A stretch of DNA of 39,770 nucleotides from Prosthecobacter debontii (GCA_945873125.1 CAMCBV010000027.1:1-39770); one strand, 5' to 3'. Shown: positions 16,741 through 26,333, numbered from the stretch's first letter. Notes: a model not told the origin generated them from the letters alone. A program made the numbers and translations.

Positions 16741-18753
16741 CTATTTATCGTCCGCGAAGATATTGTTCATGCTGGCGAAGAAGTTACTGAGATCATCGTC
16801 GCTCATTTCGGTATTCTGGATTTCATCAAACGTGGTATGAGTGAGGTGCTTGTCGTCGAGCTCACCGATGAAAGATGATGGCTGGCAACCCGTTTTTTGA
16901 CCCCATTTGACGCGGGTGGTGCAGTAGGTGAGTGTCAGCGATTCCTGGGCACGGGTGATACCGACGTAAAGAAGACGGCGCTCCTCGTCCTTGGTGCCTT
17001 CGGTAATGCTGCGACTGTGGGGTAGGAATCCTTCTTCAAGACCGACCAGATAGACGATGGGAAACTCTAGGCCTTTGGATGCGTGCAGGGTGATCAAAGT
17101 GGCGCCTTTCTTTTTTTCCAAGTCATCGTCCTCGCGTTCGGAGGCGAGGGCGGAATCGTCGAGAAAGGATTGGAGTTTTTTGCCGCGATCGATGTGTTGG
17201 CGCAGCGAATCGATCAACGAATGAATCGATTCTCCGCGCTGCTGGCGTTCCGAATCGCTTTTGCAACCTCGCTCGATCCATGGTAGGTAATCGATTTCTT
17301 TTAGAAGTCCGGCAAGAACATCGGCGGGATGTTCATTCGAGATATCGATCCGGTTTTTCGCGCCGGAGATGAGAGCGACGAAGTCTTCGATCGCGTTTGC
17401 GGCTTTGGCTCCGAGGGTGGTGGTGAAAAAAGGATCACAGAGCGCATCCCATACGGAACGGTTTTTTTCGCGAGAGTAATCCGTAGCGAGAACTGCGGTG
17501 GCCAGGCCGATGCCACGGTTTGGGGCGTTGAGGATGCGAAGCAAGGGGACGTCGTTTTGTGGTGAGACCAGCAAGGCGGCATAAGCCAAGATGTCGCGGA
17601 TTTCCTTGCGGTCGTAAAACGATTGCGCACCGACCATGCGGTAAGGGATTTTACGATCGCGCAGAGCGAGTTCGAGCTTACGTGATTGGCCGTTGGTGCG
17701 GAACAAAATGGCAAAATCCTCCCACTCGCGACCAACCGCGGTTTTTTCACCAAGGATTTCATCGGCGATAAAATCCGCTTCTTCGTCATCGCCGGGCATG
17801 GCGACGATGCGGACGTTTTCTCCGCCGCTGCGCGTGGCGCGGAGGATTTTTTCGCGACGGCCGGTGTTGTGCTTGATCAGGGAGTTGGCGGTGTGGAGAA
17901 CGGCTTGGGTAGAGCGGTAGTTTTCCTCAAGGCGGATGATTTTGGGTTTCGGGAAGAAGCGCTCGAATTCGAGGATGTTTGCGACTTCCGCACCGCGCCA
18001 GCCGTAGATCGATTGATCGTCATCGCCGACCACGCAAACATGATACGGTGGGCCGACGAGTTGTTGGAGCAGGCGCATTTGCAGGGAGTTTGTGTCCTGA
18101 AACTCATCGACCGTGACCCGGGTGTAGAGCTTGCGGAAATGATCGCGGACATCGCTGTGCTCGCGCAGAACTTGCTCGGCGAGGACGAGAAGGTCATCGA
18201 AATCGACCGCGTTTTGCGCACGGAGTTCGTTTTGATAGGCGACGGCGAGCTGTGCGAAGAAGTCGTCCTGGAGATCCTGCACATCGATCCCTTTGTTTTT
18301 TGCTCGGGATATTTCTGTTAGAACGGTTTCGGCTTTGATTTTTTCATCGCTTCCACCTTTGCGGACGAGCAGTTGTTTCATGATCCCTACCTGATCCGAA
18401 TAGGCAGTGATGGAGAAATTCTTTTTGTAACCGAGCTTGTCGATACCGCCGCGGAGGAGTCGGACACAGAGTGAGTGGAAGGTGCAGACGGTCATTTGTT
18501 CCGCAGCGTGTTTGGAAACCATGCCGCCGATGCGCTCACGCATTTCCGATGCGGCTTTGTTGGTGAAAGTCACCGCGAGGATTTCGGCCGGCGGAACTTT
18601 GCGTTCCAGCATGTGCACGATGCGACAAGTGACCGTGCGGGTTTTACCGGTTCCCGCACCGGCAAGGATCATGACCGGACCATCCAGATTAGCGACCGCC
18701 TCGCGTTGTGCGTGATTGAGAGATTCGAATGCGAAGTCGTTTGCCATGAACAA
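16741..18753 (-). CDS. UvrD/PcrA-type ATP-dependent DNA helicase
   Basis: 670 residues, superfamily 1A. Motifs in order: FESLNHAQREAV (Q motif), ILAGAGTGKTRTV (Walker A), TVDEFQDTN (Walker B), VVGDDDQSIYGWRGA, RLEENYRST, LITLHASKGLEFPIVYLVGL with EEGFLPHSRS, and RRLLYVGITRAQESLTLTYC. It unwinds DNA 3'-5' in repair or replication restart. Compared with typical UvrD/PcrA (~720 residues) the C-terminal tail is short, ending NNIFADDK. Two ATGs (18753 and 18747) are possible starts; the second (MANDFAFE) is closer to the family. Confidence 0.94.
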   Translation of the reverse strand: MFMANDFAFESLNHAQREAVANLDGPVMILAGAGTGKTRTVTCRIVHMLERKVPPAEILAVTFTNKAASEMRERIGGMVSKHAAEQMTVCTFHSLCVRLLRGGIDKLGYKKNFSITAYSDQVGIMKQLLVRKGGSDEKIKAETVLTEISRAKNKGIDVQDLQDDFFAQLAVAYQNELRAQNAVDFDDLLVLAEQVLREHSDVRDHFRKLYTRVTVDEFQDTNSLQMRLLQQLVGPPYHVCVVGDDDQSIYGWRGAEVANILEFERFFPKPKIIRLEENYRSTQAVLHTANSLIKHNTGRREKILRATRSGGENVRIVAMPGDDEEADFIADEILGEKTAVGREWEDFAILFRTNGQSRKLELALRDRKIPYRMVGAQSFYDRKEIRDILAYAALLVSPQNDVPLLRILNAPNRGIGLATAVLATDYSREKNRSVWDALCDPFFTTTLGAKAANAIEDFVALISGAKNRIDISNEHPADVLAGLLKEIDYLPWIERGCKSDSERQQRGESIHSLIDSLRQHIDRGKKLQSFLDDSALASEREDDDLEKKKGATLITLHASKGLEFPIVYLVGLEEGFLPHSRSITEGTKDEERRLLYVGITRAQESLTLTYCTTRVKWGQKTGCQPSSFIGELDDKHLTHTTFDEIQNTEMSDDDLSNFFASMNNIFADDK

Positions 18754-18984
18754 GGCGAATCAATATGGCGCGGCAGGGATTTGCAATCGGATTAAAATTT
18801 CAAGTCTCAAAGTTCAATTTCCAACGAGGAAAGAACTTAAAAACCCTACTTTTGAATTGTAACATTGACGGGGAACCTTACAAAATGTTTCTGATTTATA
18901 GACCCTATTTTCCATTAGGATTTAGTGAGAGTTTCCTGAGCTTTTCTCTAAACTCAAACCCAGATTAAAATAACTTACTCCATC

Positions 18985-19563
18985 ATGAAAAAATCAAATC
19001 TGCCATCATCGCTCACAGGCCCGCTGTTTGCGTTCATCTGTCTGGTTGGATTCGCGGCCTGCGAAAAAAAGACATCCGGTCCGGAAGAGGCCAAAGCGAG
19101 TAACTCTTCAACCCAAATATCCAGTTCTGCCATTGAGCAAAAGGTTGAGGCGAATCAAACGGTCGAAACCAATTCCAAAGTCTTTATCATACCACCAGAG
19201 TCGCTGATCAATCCTCAAGAAGTTTCGAACAAAATCACAAACATTAAAATTTCGGGATCGGACCTCTCCTTCACCTCAACGGGTCAGGATCCTTATTTTT
19301 CCTTTCCTTGGCTTGATTCCATGCCAAATGGAGCGGTGATAAAAGTCGACATTACCCTCCCCGAAAAACAAATGCTTCAACTATTCTATCAGCTCAAGAA
19401 TGAATCGGCATTTACTGAACAAAATTCCATCATCAGGGTAAAAAAAGGGGGCAGGAACACAATCGAGTGGAAAATAGAAGGTCCTTTGAATGGGCGTTTT
19501 CGGTTCGATCCAGGAACAACGACCGGAGAATACATCATCCACCAAGTGGAAGTGATTTATTAA
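18985..19563 (+). CDS. Putative lipoprotein with a C-terminal beta-sandwich
   Basis: 192 residues. N-terminal signal with a lipobox-like end (FICLVGFAAC, Cys about residue 26), then a Ser/Thr-rich linker, then a domain of about 120 residues with many beta strands (KISGSDLSFTSTGQDPYFSF ... NGRFRFDPGTTTGEYIIHQV). The FRFDPG...GEYxIxxVEV ending resembles beta-sandwich modules attached to some cell-surface polysaccharide proteins; this is a resemblance only. It lies just left of the repeat-bounded region, with no terminator visible after it. I do not recognise the family. Confidence 0.65.
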   Translation: MKKSNLPSSLTGPLFAFICLVGFAACEKKTSGPEEAKASNSSTQISSSAIEQKVEANQTVETNSKVFIIPPESLINPQEVSNKITNIKISGSDLSFTSTGQDPYFSFPWLDSMPNGAVIKVDITLPEKQMLQLFYQLKNESAFTEQNSIIRVKKGGRNTIEWKIEGPLNGRFRFDPGTTTGEYIIHQVEVIY

Positions 19564-19692
19564 AAATCATACCGCTGGATGTTGATTCTGCGCGGCGCTT
19601 TTCTTAATTCCTAAGAAACTAATTATATGTTAGTTATTCAATAAATGTATTCACGCAAAAAGATTGAGTTCATTTTTCTTGAGTTGGACGCC

Positions 19693-19788
19693 AACCCCCT
19701 TTTCCCCTTCCCAGACCGGCTCTCCAGTGTATTCTCCGCGCTAGGTGAAAAAGCAAATTCCTAGCATTTTAAGCAAATTCCTAGCATT
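19693..19788 (+). repeat. 75-bp dispersed repeat, copy A, with partial end duplication
   Basis: Starts AACCCCCTTTTCCCC (19693) and ends CCTAGCATT (19768). A pyrimidine tract is followed by the core ending GTGAAAAAGCAAATT and a perfect 6-bp hairpin, GCTAGG (19740-19745) with CCTAGC (19760-19765). The last 18 bp (AAGCAAATTCCTAGCATT) are repeated directly at 19771-19788. The codon-phase frame of the core is open from ATG 19645 to TAG 19764 (39 residues). The next gene's GTG start lies inside the repeat. Confidence 0.93.
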
Positions 19789-22700
19789 AGCCACTAACGT
19801 CGCACCTCGGCGGTCGCATGACGATGATGGCATTCACCTCGCAATCGATCTTTCGCAGGGAAGCGCATTGACCTGGGTGGCGGGGGAATTGGCCGTTGCA
19901 CTCACTGATATCGGCCAGCGTGTGAGTCTCCCGCGTATAAGCGCTCTCTCCTCTACACTCGAGGAGCGGCTACGGCCGCGGCTCTCCGCGCTTATGACCG
20001 ACCGTCCTTGCTGGACATACCACATCAAACTGAATCACTACTGGCCGCAGTTCTTGATGCAGGAGGTATCGGGTGAGATCAACGCGGAACTCTTCGTGAC
20101 GAATTATCGCTTCCGCGGCGAGATGCAGCCCCTTGATATGTGGAGTCGAAATCTCGTCACGAACGACGTTTTGAAGCTTCCCATGAGCTCGTTTTGCAGC
20201 GACAGCCTTCAAGACTTGGGCGTTCCCGCCGCCCAGTGCGCGGTCGTGGCGCCCGGGTATTCCCCCGAGATCGAATCACTTTTCCCCACCAGCAAGCCGC
20301 CGAATGATGCCGCGGTTCGCAGGCTCCTAGTGGTGACAAACTCCCACGACCTCTACCGCTATGGGACGGACATCCTGATCCCGGCGCTCGCGAAGGCGTA
20401 TGCGCTGCATGACCCCGTTGAAATCCATATCAAGGATTACGGTGCCTCATCAGGCTCGCGACAGCTTCGCGACCTGATCGCGGCGCAGCCGTCGTTTCCC
20501 AAGGTGGTGTGGCATGAGAGGTTTCTCAGTAAAGAAGATCTCATTCGGCTTTATGGCGAGATGCACTTGATGGTGTCTCCCTTCCGAGGTGAGGGATATG
20601 CCATGAAGATCATCGACGCGATGGCCGTCGGGCTGCCTGTGATGATGCCCGCGTTCGGCGGTCCCATGGAATACGCGCCCGCCGGAGGCTTTCTGCCGCT
20701 TGAATTCGACGAGGTCCCCGTCGGTAAGTGCTACGACACCGACCACTACCTCGTGGGCCCCGGAGCGTATTGGTGCCAAGTCCGTGAGGATTCGCTCGTC
20801 CAGTCGCTACGGTCGTATCTCGCCAATCCCACGGCCGCCGACGATGCGGCGGTGGTAGCAAGATCTCACGTGTTTGGTCGTTACACCTGGAAAAATGCCG
20901 CGCTTGCGCTCGTACAAGCGTTACACCGGTGGAAAGCCGAGAGGGATACCAAGATCACCCAGCGTCGCCGGCCGGCGACCTTGCCACTTTCGGTCATCAT
21001 GCCGACCAAGGACCGGCTGAGTGAGCTCGCGAAGACACTTGCAGGCTACGCAACCCAGAGCGACCAATCGTTCGAGATCGTGATCGTCAACGATCACGGC
21101 AACGGCAGGGCGGTTCGTGAACTCGTCGCCTCGTTCGGCAAGGCGTTGCGAACGCGGGTGATCGACAACGAGGGCCTTCCCGGACCCGGAGCCGCGAGGA
21201 ATCTTGGACTGGAAGAGGCAGCTGGCGAGATTTTCCTCGTCACTGGCGACGACATCATCCCCGCGCCCGACCTGATCGCCCGACATCGTGATGCACATCG
21301 CCGGCACCCTGAAACCGAAGCCGCGTTCGTGGGCAAAGTCGACTGGCATCCGGACATGAATCGCGACTGGTTCACCGACCACATTGTGGGGGCGGGTGGC
21401 CAGCAGTTCGACTACCGATCGCTGTACGATCAGCAGGAAATGCCATTCGACCGGTTTTATACTTCGAATGTCTCATGGAAGCGCGCGCTGACTGCGGATC
21501 TCGAGCAGATTTTCAGCGAGGCATTTCGTTATGCCGCCTACGAAGACGTCGAGTTGGGATACCGGCTCTCGCAGCGCGGGCTGAAATTGCGTTACCTCGG
21601 AGATGCTGTGGGATACCACCTCCATCCGATGACAGCGCGATCGTTTTTCGAGCGGATGCGGCGCGTTGGCAATATGCGCACGGTGCTCGCGGCTATGCAT
21701 CCTCGCCTGATCGGCAGCGAAGGTCTCGTGTTGTATCAGGACCTGGAAATCGAGCGCCGTCGTCGCATCGCAGCCAACGTTATTACTGAGAGCTCGACGT
21801 GGGAAAGTATTGTCGAGCCCTTGGTGACTGCTTTCGAACGTCTCGACGCCTGGGCAGCGTATGACAAGTCGCTGGTCGGCGCGACCGCGAACCATATGAG
21901 CGAACTCGAGGGCAGGGTCTTGCCTTTGCGGAGTGCTCTCTTTGACGATCTATGTGAAACGTTCGAGAAAATCGGTCAGGCGCAGGAGTGGGCCCGTGAG
22001 TTGCCGGAGCAGGCCTGGGCGCCAACGTGGATCGCGATGCAGCGATTGGCACAACGAGATGCTAAACCAGCAATCTCGATATCAACGCCGGCAAATCAGG
22101 CGAAAAAAAAGAGACGCCACAGTAAAGCGTTACGTCCAATTGCATGGGCGAGAGCAGCCTGCGAATGGTTGCGAATGGCTGCGAGAAGCGAAGCGCAGCC
22201 GCAGGAGCGTGTAAGCAGCTCCACAGGAAAGCAAGTTGTCTTATGTTCGAGTCTGAAGAAAAAAATCACGCATGCGGACGTCATCTGGTGCTTTGCAAAT
22301 ATTATGCGGAGGCACCCGCACACCGCAGCTGAAATCAATCAGTTCCTCGAGTCTTGCACCGACTTTCGCGATCTGGTCCGGCAAATCGTCGCCACCCCGG
22401 AATTCATGACCCGAAATACCACGGCCACCGAGGGCTTTCTCTACGACGACTCGGATCGCGTACAACCCACCGTATTGGCCATCCTGAAGAGTCTGGAGCC
22501 GATGCGATCAGTCGAGCGTCAGAAGATTCGCATCGGCAAGGAGTGCGACGGGGGGTATGTAATGCTCGATGATTTCGACGGCATCACAGCCGCCTATTCT
22601 ATCGGCATCTGCGACGAAGTGTCGTGGGATCTCTATATGGCCGAAAGGGGCATCGACGTCTTTCAATACGACCACACCATTGATGCTCTAACGCTCCAGC

Positions 22701-23185
22701 ATGCTCGCTTCCACTGGTCGAAAAAGGGGCTGGGAGCTAGCGTGACGGCAGACCTGGAGACGCTTCCCAGGCTTCTTGAAATGAACGGGCATCGCGGCCG
22801 CAGCGACTTGCTGCTTAAGTGCGATATCGAAGGCTGTGAATGGGAGGTGCTCGCGTCTCTGCCAGCGGACTGCCTGAGGCAGTTCAAGCAGATCGTTCTC
22901 GAGATTCATTACCTCGAACGCCTCGCCGAGCCTGATTTCGCGAAGCTAGTAGAGCAGGCTGTTGCGGTTCTCACCGCCGATCATCGCGTCGTTCACGTCC
23001 ATGCCAATAACCATCGTCCATATTCCTTCGTCGGTGGTGTGCCTCTGCCGTCGGTGTTAGAGTTAACGCTGGTGCGGGTTCATGACGTGCGCCTAGAAAA
23101 GACCGACGAAGTGTTCCCTTCACCGTTGGACACGCCGTGTTATCGCGACCGAGCCGATTTTTGTCTGGGGTCCTTTCGATTCTGA
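19745..23185 (+). CDS. GT4 - GT2 - FkbM-type methyltransferase fusion
   Basis: 1146 residues from a GTG that lies inside repeat copy A; residues 1-18 (VKKQIPSILSKFLALATN) come from the repeat, so the true N-terminus may have been lost or replaced. Approximate domains: 30-405, GT4-like glycosyltransferase (DLMVSPF-type segment MHLMVSPFRGEGYAMKIIDA); 412-660, GT2 glycosyltransferase (LSVIMPTKDRLSELAKTLAG, the VTGDDIIPAPD acidic motif, YEDVELGYRLSQRG); 840-885, a short helical module resembling DUF4214; 905-1146, FkbM-like SAM methyltransferase (LLLKCDIEGCEWEVLASLPA). Probable role: building and capping a surface polysaccharide. Codon use is more GC-rich than the flanking genes. The gmd gene follows 60 nt downstream. 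Confidence 0.85.
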   Translation: MKKQIPSILSKFLALATNVAPRRSHDDDGIHLAIDLSQGSALTWVAGELAVALTDIGQRVSLPRISALSSTLEERLRPRLSALMTDRPCWTYHIKLNHYWPQFLMQEVSGEINAELFVTNYRFRGEMQPLDMWSRNLVTNDVLKLPMSSFCSDSLQDLGVPAAQCAVVAPGYSPEIESLFPTSKPPNDAAVRRLLVVTNSHDLYRYGTDILIPALAKAYALHDPVEIHIKDYGASSGSRQLRDLIAAQPSFPKVVWHERFLSKEDLIRLYGEMHLMVSPFRGEGYAMKIIDAMAVGLPVMMPAFGGPMEYAPAGGFLPLEFDEVPVGKCYDTDHYLVGPGAYWCQVREDSLVQSLRSYLANPTAADDAAVVARSHVFGRYTWKNAALALVQALHRWKAERDTKITQRRRPATLPLSVIMPTKDRLSELAKTLAGYATQSDQSFEIVIVNDHGNGRAVRELVASFGKALRTRVIDNEGLPGPGAARNLGLEEAAGEIFLVTGDDIIPAPDLIARHRDAHRRHPETEAAFVGKVDWHPDMNRDWFTDHIVGAGGQQFDYRSLYDQQEMPFDRFYTSNVSWKRALTADLEQIFSEAFRYAAYEDVELGYRLSQRGLKLRYLGDAVGYHLHPMTARSFFERMRRVGNMRTVLAAMHPRLIGSEGLVLYQDLEIERRRRIAANVITESSTWESIVEPLVTAFERLDAWAAYDKSLVGATANHMSELEGRVLPLRSALFDDLCETFEKIGQAQEWARELPEQAWAPTWIAMQRLAQRDAKPAISISTPANQAKKKRRHSKALRPIAWARAACEWLRMAARSEAQPQERVSSSTGKQVVLCSSLKKKITHADVIWCFANIMRRHPHTAAEINQFLESCTDFRDLVRQIVATPEFMTRNTTATEGFLYDDSDRVQPTVLAILKSLEPMRSVERQKIRIGKECDGGYVMLDDFDGITAAYSIGICDEVSWDLYMAERGIDVFQYDHTIDALTLQHARFHWSKKGLGASVTADLETLPRLLEMNGHRGRSDLLLKCDIEGCEWEVLASLPADCLRQFKQIVLEIHYLERLAEPDFAKLVEQAVAVLTADHRVVHVHANNHRPYSFVGGVPLPSVLELTLVRVHDVRLEKTDEVFPSPLDTPCYRDRADFCLGSFRF

Positions 23186-23245
23186 CCGTTCTGTGGCCAG
23201 AAAAACGCGACTCGGAAGACATGAGACTTTTTCTACTATCTCGAT

Positions 23246-24283
23246 ATGAATACAACACGACGACCCGGTAAGACCGCACTGATCTGTGGCATCAGCGGTC
23301 AAGACGGCGGATACTTGGCCGCCCATCTGCTTAGTCTCGGCTACAACGTCGTCGGTACCAGCCGCGATGCACAAGCGAACCGGTTCGAGAGTCTCGAGCG
23401 GCTAGGTATTCGAGACAGCGTCGCGGTTGAATCGATGTCGCTCGTTGACTTTCGATCGACGCTGCAGGTTATCTCACGAGCCAAGCCCGATGAGATTTAC
23501 AACCTTGCCGGGCAAACATCGGTGGGGCTTTCGTTCAGCCAACCCGTCGAGACATTTGAAAGCATCGTTGTCGGAACAGTGAATCTGCTCGAAGCGATCC
23601 GGATGCTCGGCCTGCCGATACGCTTTTACAACGCCGGCAGTTCCGAGATGTTTGGCAACAGCGGCGATGAACCGGCCAGCGAAAAAACGGTACTCCGCCC
23701 CTGCAGTCCATACGGCATAGCAAAGGCGACTTCCTTCTGGCAAATCGCGCAGTATCGGGCTGCCTATGGAATCGCCGCTTGCACGGGCATCCTCTTCAAT
23801 CACGAAAGCCCGTTGCGGCCGGAGTGGTTTGTCACGCAGAAAATCGTCGCTGGTGCATGCAGAATCGCCGCCGGCGAGCAGCAGGCGCTCGCGTTGGGTG
23901 ATCTTTCCGTACGGCGCGACTGGGGATGGGCCCCCGAATATGTGGTCGCGATACACAGGATGCTGCAGTGCGACTCGATGGAGGACTTCGTGATCGCAAC
24001 GGGAGTCACGAGCAGCCTGGAAGATTTCGTGGAAGAAGTATTTCGTGTGGTCGGGCTCGACTGGCGGAAATACGTCATACGAGATCCAGAGCTGGTGCGC
24101 CCAAGCGAGATTCAATCCGGCCGGGCGGATGTCTCTCGTGCCGGCAGTCAGCTCGGCTGGAAGGCACGATATACGATGCCAGACGTGGCAAGGATGATGG
24201 TCGAGGCCCAGTTGGCCCGCTCGGCGATGCCAATCCGCCGAATCCACGACGGACAATCGATCACCACACTGTTTTCACTCTGA
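23246..24283 (+). CDS. gmd: GDP-mannose 4,6-dehydratase
   Basis: 345 residues of the extended SDR family. It converts GDP-mannose to GDP-4-keto-6-deoxymannose, the precursor of GDP-fucose, GDP-rhamnose and GDP-perosamine. NADP site ALICGISGQDGGYLAAHLLS; catalytic Ser132/133-Glu134 (NAGSSEMFGNSG) and Tyr156-x3-Lys160 (SPYGIAKA); substrate motifs LFNHESPLRPEWFVTQKI and GDLSVRRDWGWAPEYV; C-terminal RPSEIQSGRADVSRAGSQLG. All expected residues are present. It likely supplies a deoxysugar donor for the preceding glycosyltransferase fusion. The 3-4 partner enzymes (e.g. fcl, rmd, per) are absent here. There is no clear ribosome site. Confidence 0.9.
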   Translation: MNTTRRPGKTALICGISGQDGGYLAAHLLSLGYNVVGTSRDAQANRFESLERLGIRDSVAVESMSLVDFRSTLQVISRAKPDEIYNLAGQTSVGLSFSQPVETFESIVVGTVNLLEAIRMLGLPIRFYNAGSSEMFGNSGDEPASEKTVLRPCSPYGIAKATSFWQIAQYRAAYGIAACTGILFNHESPLRPEWFVTQKIVAGACRIAAGEQQALALGDLSVRRDWGWAPEYVVAIHRMLQCDSMEDFVIATGVTSSLEDFVEEVFRVVGLDWRKYVIRDPELVRPSEIQSGRADVSRAGSQLGWKARYTMPDVARMMVEAQLARSAMPIRRIHDGQSITTLFSL

Positions 24284-24491
24284 AATGACATTACAGGTAG
24301 TTTTTTCCGGTTTCGGCCGAACAATTTTTTGACAATCGCCCCGCGTGCCGCCAAGACTTGATTCGATTTTTATCCGATCATTCAAAGCTTGAACCATGCA
24401 AGCGCTCTGGGCGTTTTTTTGCCTGCGCAAAAGCCCGATCCTGCTGCAAGTTGGGTTCGCCGCACGACAGCCAAAAAATTTCCGTCCCGCA

Positions 24492-25101
24492 ATGCTCAAC
24501 CCTCAAGATCATTCGCGCAGCACCATCGCCGCCATCGCGACGGCGGCGGGCACGGGTGCTGTTTCGATGATCCGCTTCTCCGGGCCTGCGGCACTCGAAG
24601 TCGCCGACCAAGTCTGTGACGGCAAGGCTTCTACTTAAACCGACCGCTTCGCGCGGCATTGCAAAATCATCAGTGCCGATGGCGCGTGATCGTTGACGGT
24701 CTGCTCACGGTCTTTCCTGCGCCGCGCTGCGCGCGAAAATTTCCAGTGTGCTCGCGGATGTCGACACCCTTCTAGCCACTGCCGACCAAGGCCGCATCCT
24801 GCGCGAAGGTGCACGCAGGGTGATCTTCGGTGAACCAAATGTCGGAAAATCCAGCCTGCTCAATCATTTGCTTGGCCTTGAACGCGCGATCCTCAGCGAC
24901 ATCGCCTGCAACACTCGCGACACGATTGAGTAAACTATCAACCTCGATGGCATTCCACTGCGCCTCGTCGATACCGCCGGCGTATGAAAGTCAGCCGATC
25001 ACCTCGAAGCCCAAGGTATTGAACGCACGCTCAAGCAAATCGAATCCGCCGATCTCGTCATTGAAGTCGCTGATGCGAGCAAATCACCACCCGCCGCATA
25101 G
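24492..25101 (+). pseudogene. mnmE: Decayed mnmE (trmE) fragment
   Basis: The N-terminus reads MLNPQDHSRSTIAAIATAAG with TGAVSMIRFSGPAALEVAD, the start of the MnmE tRNA-modification GTPase, and stops at TAA 24636. After a gap a second piece carries the G domain ([27 protein letters not shown]) to TAA 24931, and the same frame continues with TINLDGIPLRLVDTAGV to TGA 24985 and then to TAG 25099. At least three in-frame stops and a large internal loss, plus no helical C-terminus, leave about 190 of the usual ~450 codons. The functional gene must be elsewhere. The remnant abuts repeat copy B and its frame runs into the repeat's open frame. Confidence 0.88.
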
Positions 25102-25111
25102 CCACACAAAG

Positions 25112-25189
25112 CCAACCCACTTTTCCCCTTCCCAGACCGGCTCTCCAGTGTATTCTCCGCGCTAGGTGAAAAAGCAAATTCCTAGCATT
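25112..25189 (+). repeat. 75-bp dispersed repeat, copy B
   Basis: Nearly identical to copy A from its AAC start (25114) to CCTAGCATT (25189): same pyrimidine tract, same core, and the same perfect hairpin, GCTAGG (25161-25166) with CCTAGC (25181-25186). It ends 17 bp before the start of the DUF4159 gene and begins about 10 bp after the last stop of the mnmE remnant. Confidence 0.95.
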
Positions 25190-25206
25190 CATATAAGGAC
25201 AGTCAT

Positions 25207-26304
25207 ATGCACTTTATAGACAAGTTGCTCTTCATCACTTTTTCTGCCCTTGCCTTTACTTCAAAGCTCAGCGCGGAAGAAGATGAAGACGACTTGCGGA
25301 TGGAAAGGGAGACGACGAGATGGCCCCTTGCTCACGCCGTCTCGCGTAAAGACATTGAGAAAGCGGCAGAAGGTTGGCCCAAGCAGTTCGCTGGACACAA
25401 GATCCGCTTCATCCGCTTGGATCATGGCGGTTCGGGCTGGGATGATGGCATGTCTGAGCCAGTCGCCGAGCTTTATCTTATGCAGGCGCTTGCTGACAGT
25501 GTGGGCCTAAAGTCTGCACAACGCGGTGAAAGTCACCGGATGGCCTTGCTCGCAAAATATCCGGACAACGGCATGCCGCCTTTTGTATACCTCACTGGAA
25601 ACGGCGCCATGGGTCAGACAACCCTAGCGGATCGCGAGATCCTGCGAGCGTATTGTCTTAAGGCAGGTATGTTAATCGCGGATGCTGGAAATACAGATTT
25701 CCATAAATCTTTCCTCGAATTCATGAATCAGGTTTTTCCCGATAAGAAGCTTGTGGAGATTCCTGCAGATGACGCGATCTATCAGTTTCCCAATGCTCTG
25801 ACTGTAGGGGCTTCATCCTCGCTAGAACCCAGAGGAGCAAAGCCGCTGGGAATCAAGGAAGGGGATCGCTGGATCGTTTTCTATCACCCCGGAGACATGA
25901 ACGATACCTGGAAATCACCGGATCACACGGATGCCACACCGGAAATGAGGAAGGTTGGCATAGAACTGGGCAAGAATCTTCTCCACTACGCCTTCAATCA
26001 GTGGTGCTCGAAAACCCTTCGCGAGGCTTTAACTTCTGTTAGATTGCATCGGCAGGCAAAGAATTTTGCGGCGGCAATTTCTGGACTTGATGCACTGAAA
26101 GATATCAAAGATGTGCAGAGCCAAGTTCAAATTTACATGGCACGTGCAGAAGTTTATTATGATATGGAGAATTATGTCGCTGCTCGCGAAGAAATAAAAC
26201 GGGTCCTTGAACATCAACCTAAGCACGCCGACGCGCTGATTCTCAGGGGGAAATGCGCGGTTAAGACCGAGCGTTTGATTGAACCTATTGAGCCTGAAAA
26301 ATGA
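25207..26304 (+). CDS. Secreted DUF4159-domain protein with TPR-like C-terminus
   Basis: 365 residues. Signal peptide about 1-23 (FITFSALAFTSKLSA), then a DUF4159-like domain (about 40-270) with the recognisable PPFVYLTGNG, LREIL-type REILRAYCLKAGMLIADAGN, FLEFMNQVFPDKKLVEIPAD and VFYHPGDMND segments. Residues about 275-355 form helical pairs that look like two TPR units (MARAEVYYDMENYVAAREEI). It has a good ribosome site (AAGGAC, 7 nt). DUF4159 proteins are glutamine-amidotransferase-like in fold and often sit with MoxR/DUF58 systems, here about 11 kb away. Function unknown. It is alone between repeats B and C. Confidence 0.8.
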   Translation: MHFIDKLLFITFSALAFTSKLSAEEDEDDLRMERETTRWPLAHAVSRKDIEKAAEGWPKQFAGHKIRFIRLDHGGSGWDDGMSEPVAELYLMQALADSVGLKSAQRGESHRMALLAKYPDNGMPPFVYLTGNGAMGQTTLADREILRAYCLKAGMLIADAGNTDFHKSFLEFMNQVFPDKKLVEIPADDAIYQFPNALTVGASSSLEPRGAKPLGIKEGDRWIVFYHPGDMNDTWKSPDHTDATPEMRKVGIELGKNLLHYAFNQWCSKTLREALTSVRLHRQAKNFAAAISGLDALKDIKDVQSQVQIYMARAEVYYDMENYVAAREEIKRVLEHQPKHADALILRGKCAVKTERLIEPIEPEK

Positions 26305-26333
26305 AAATTGGGTCGGGCAATTATGAGAGGTCA

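Noticed and set aside
17686..18321. Plus-strand ORF of 211 codons within the helicase gene
   Set aside because: Antisense to conserved helicase motifs; no recognisable domain.
18860..18905. Promoter-like TTGACG before the lipoprotein gene
   Set aside because: No acceptable -10 box at 16-18 bp; too weak to annotate.
23474..24256. Minus-strand ORF of 260 codons within gmd
   Set aside because: Complement of a gene with all catalytic motifs; GC-rich codons leave long open antisense frames.
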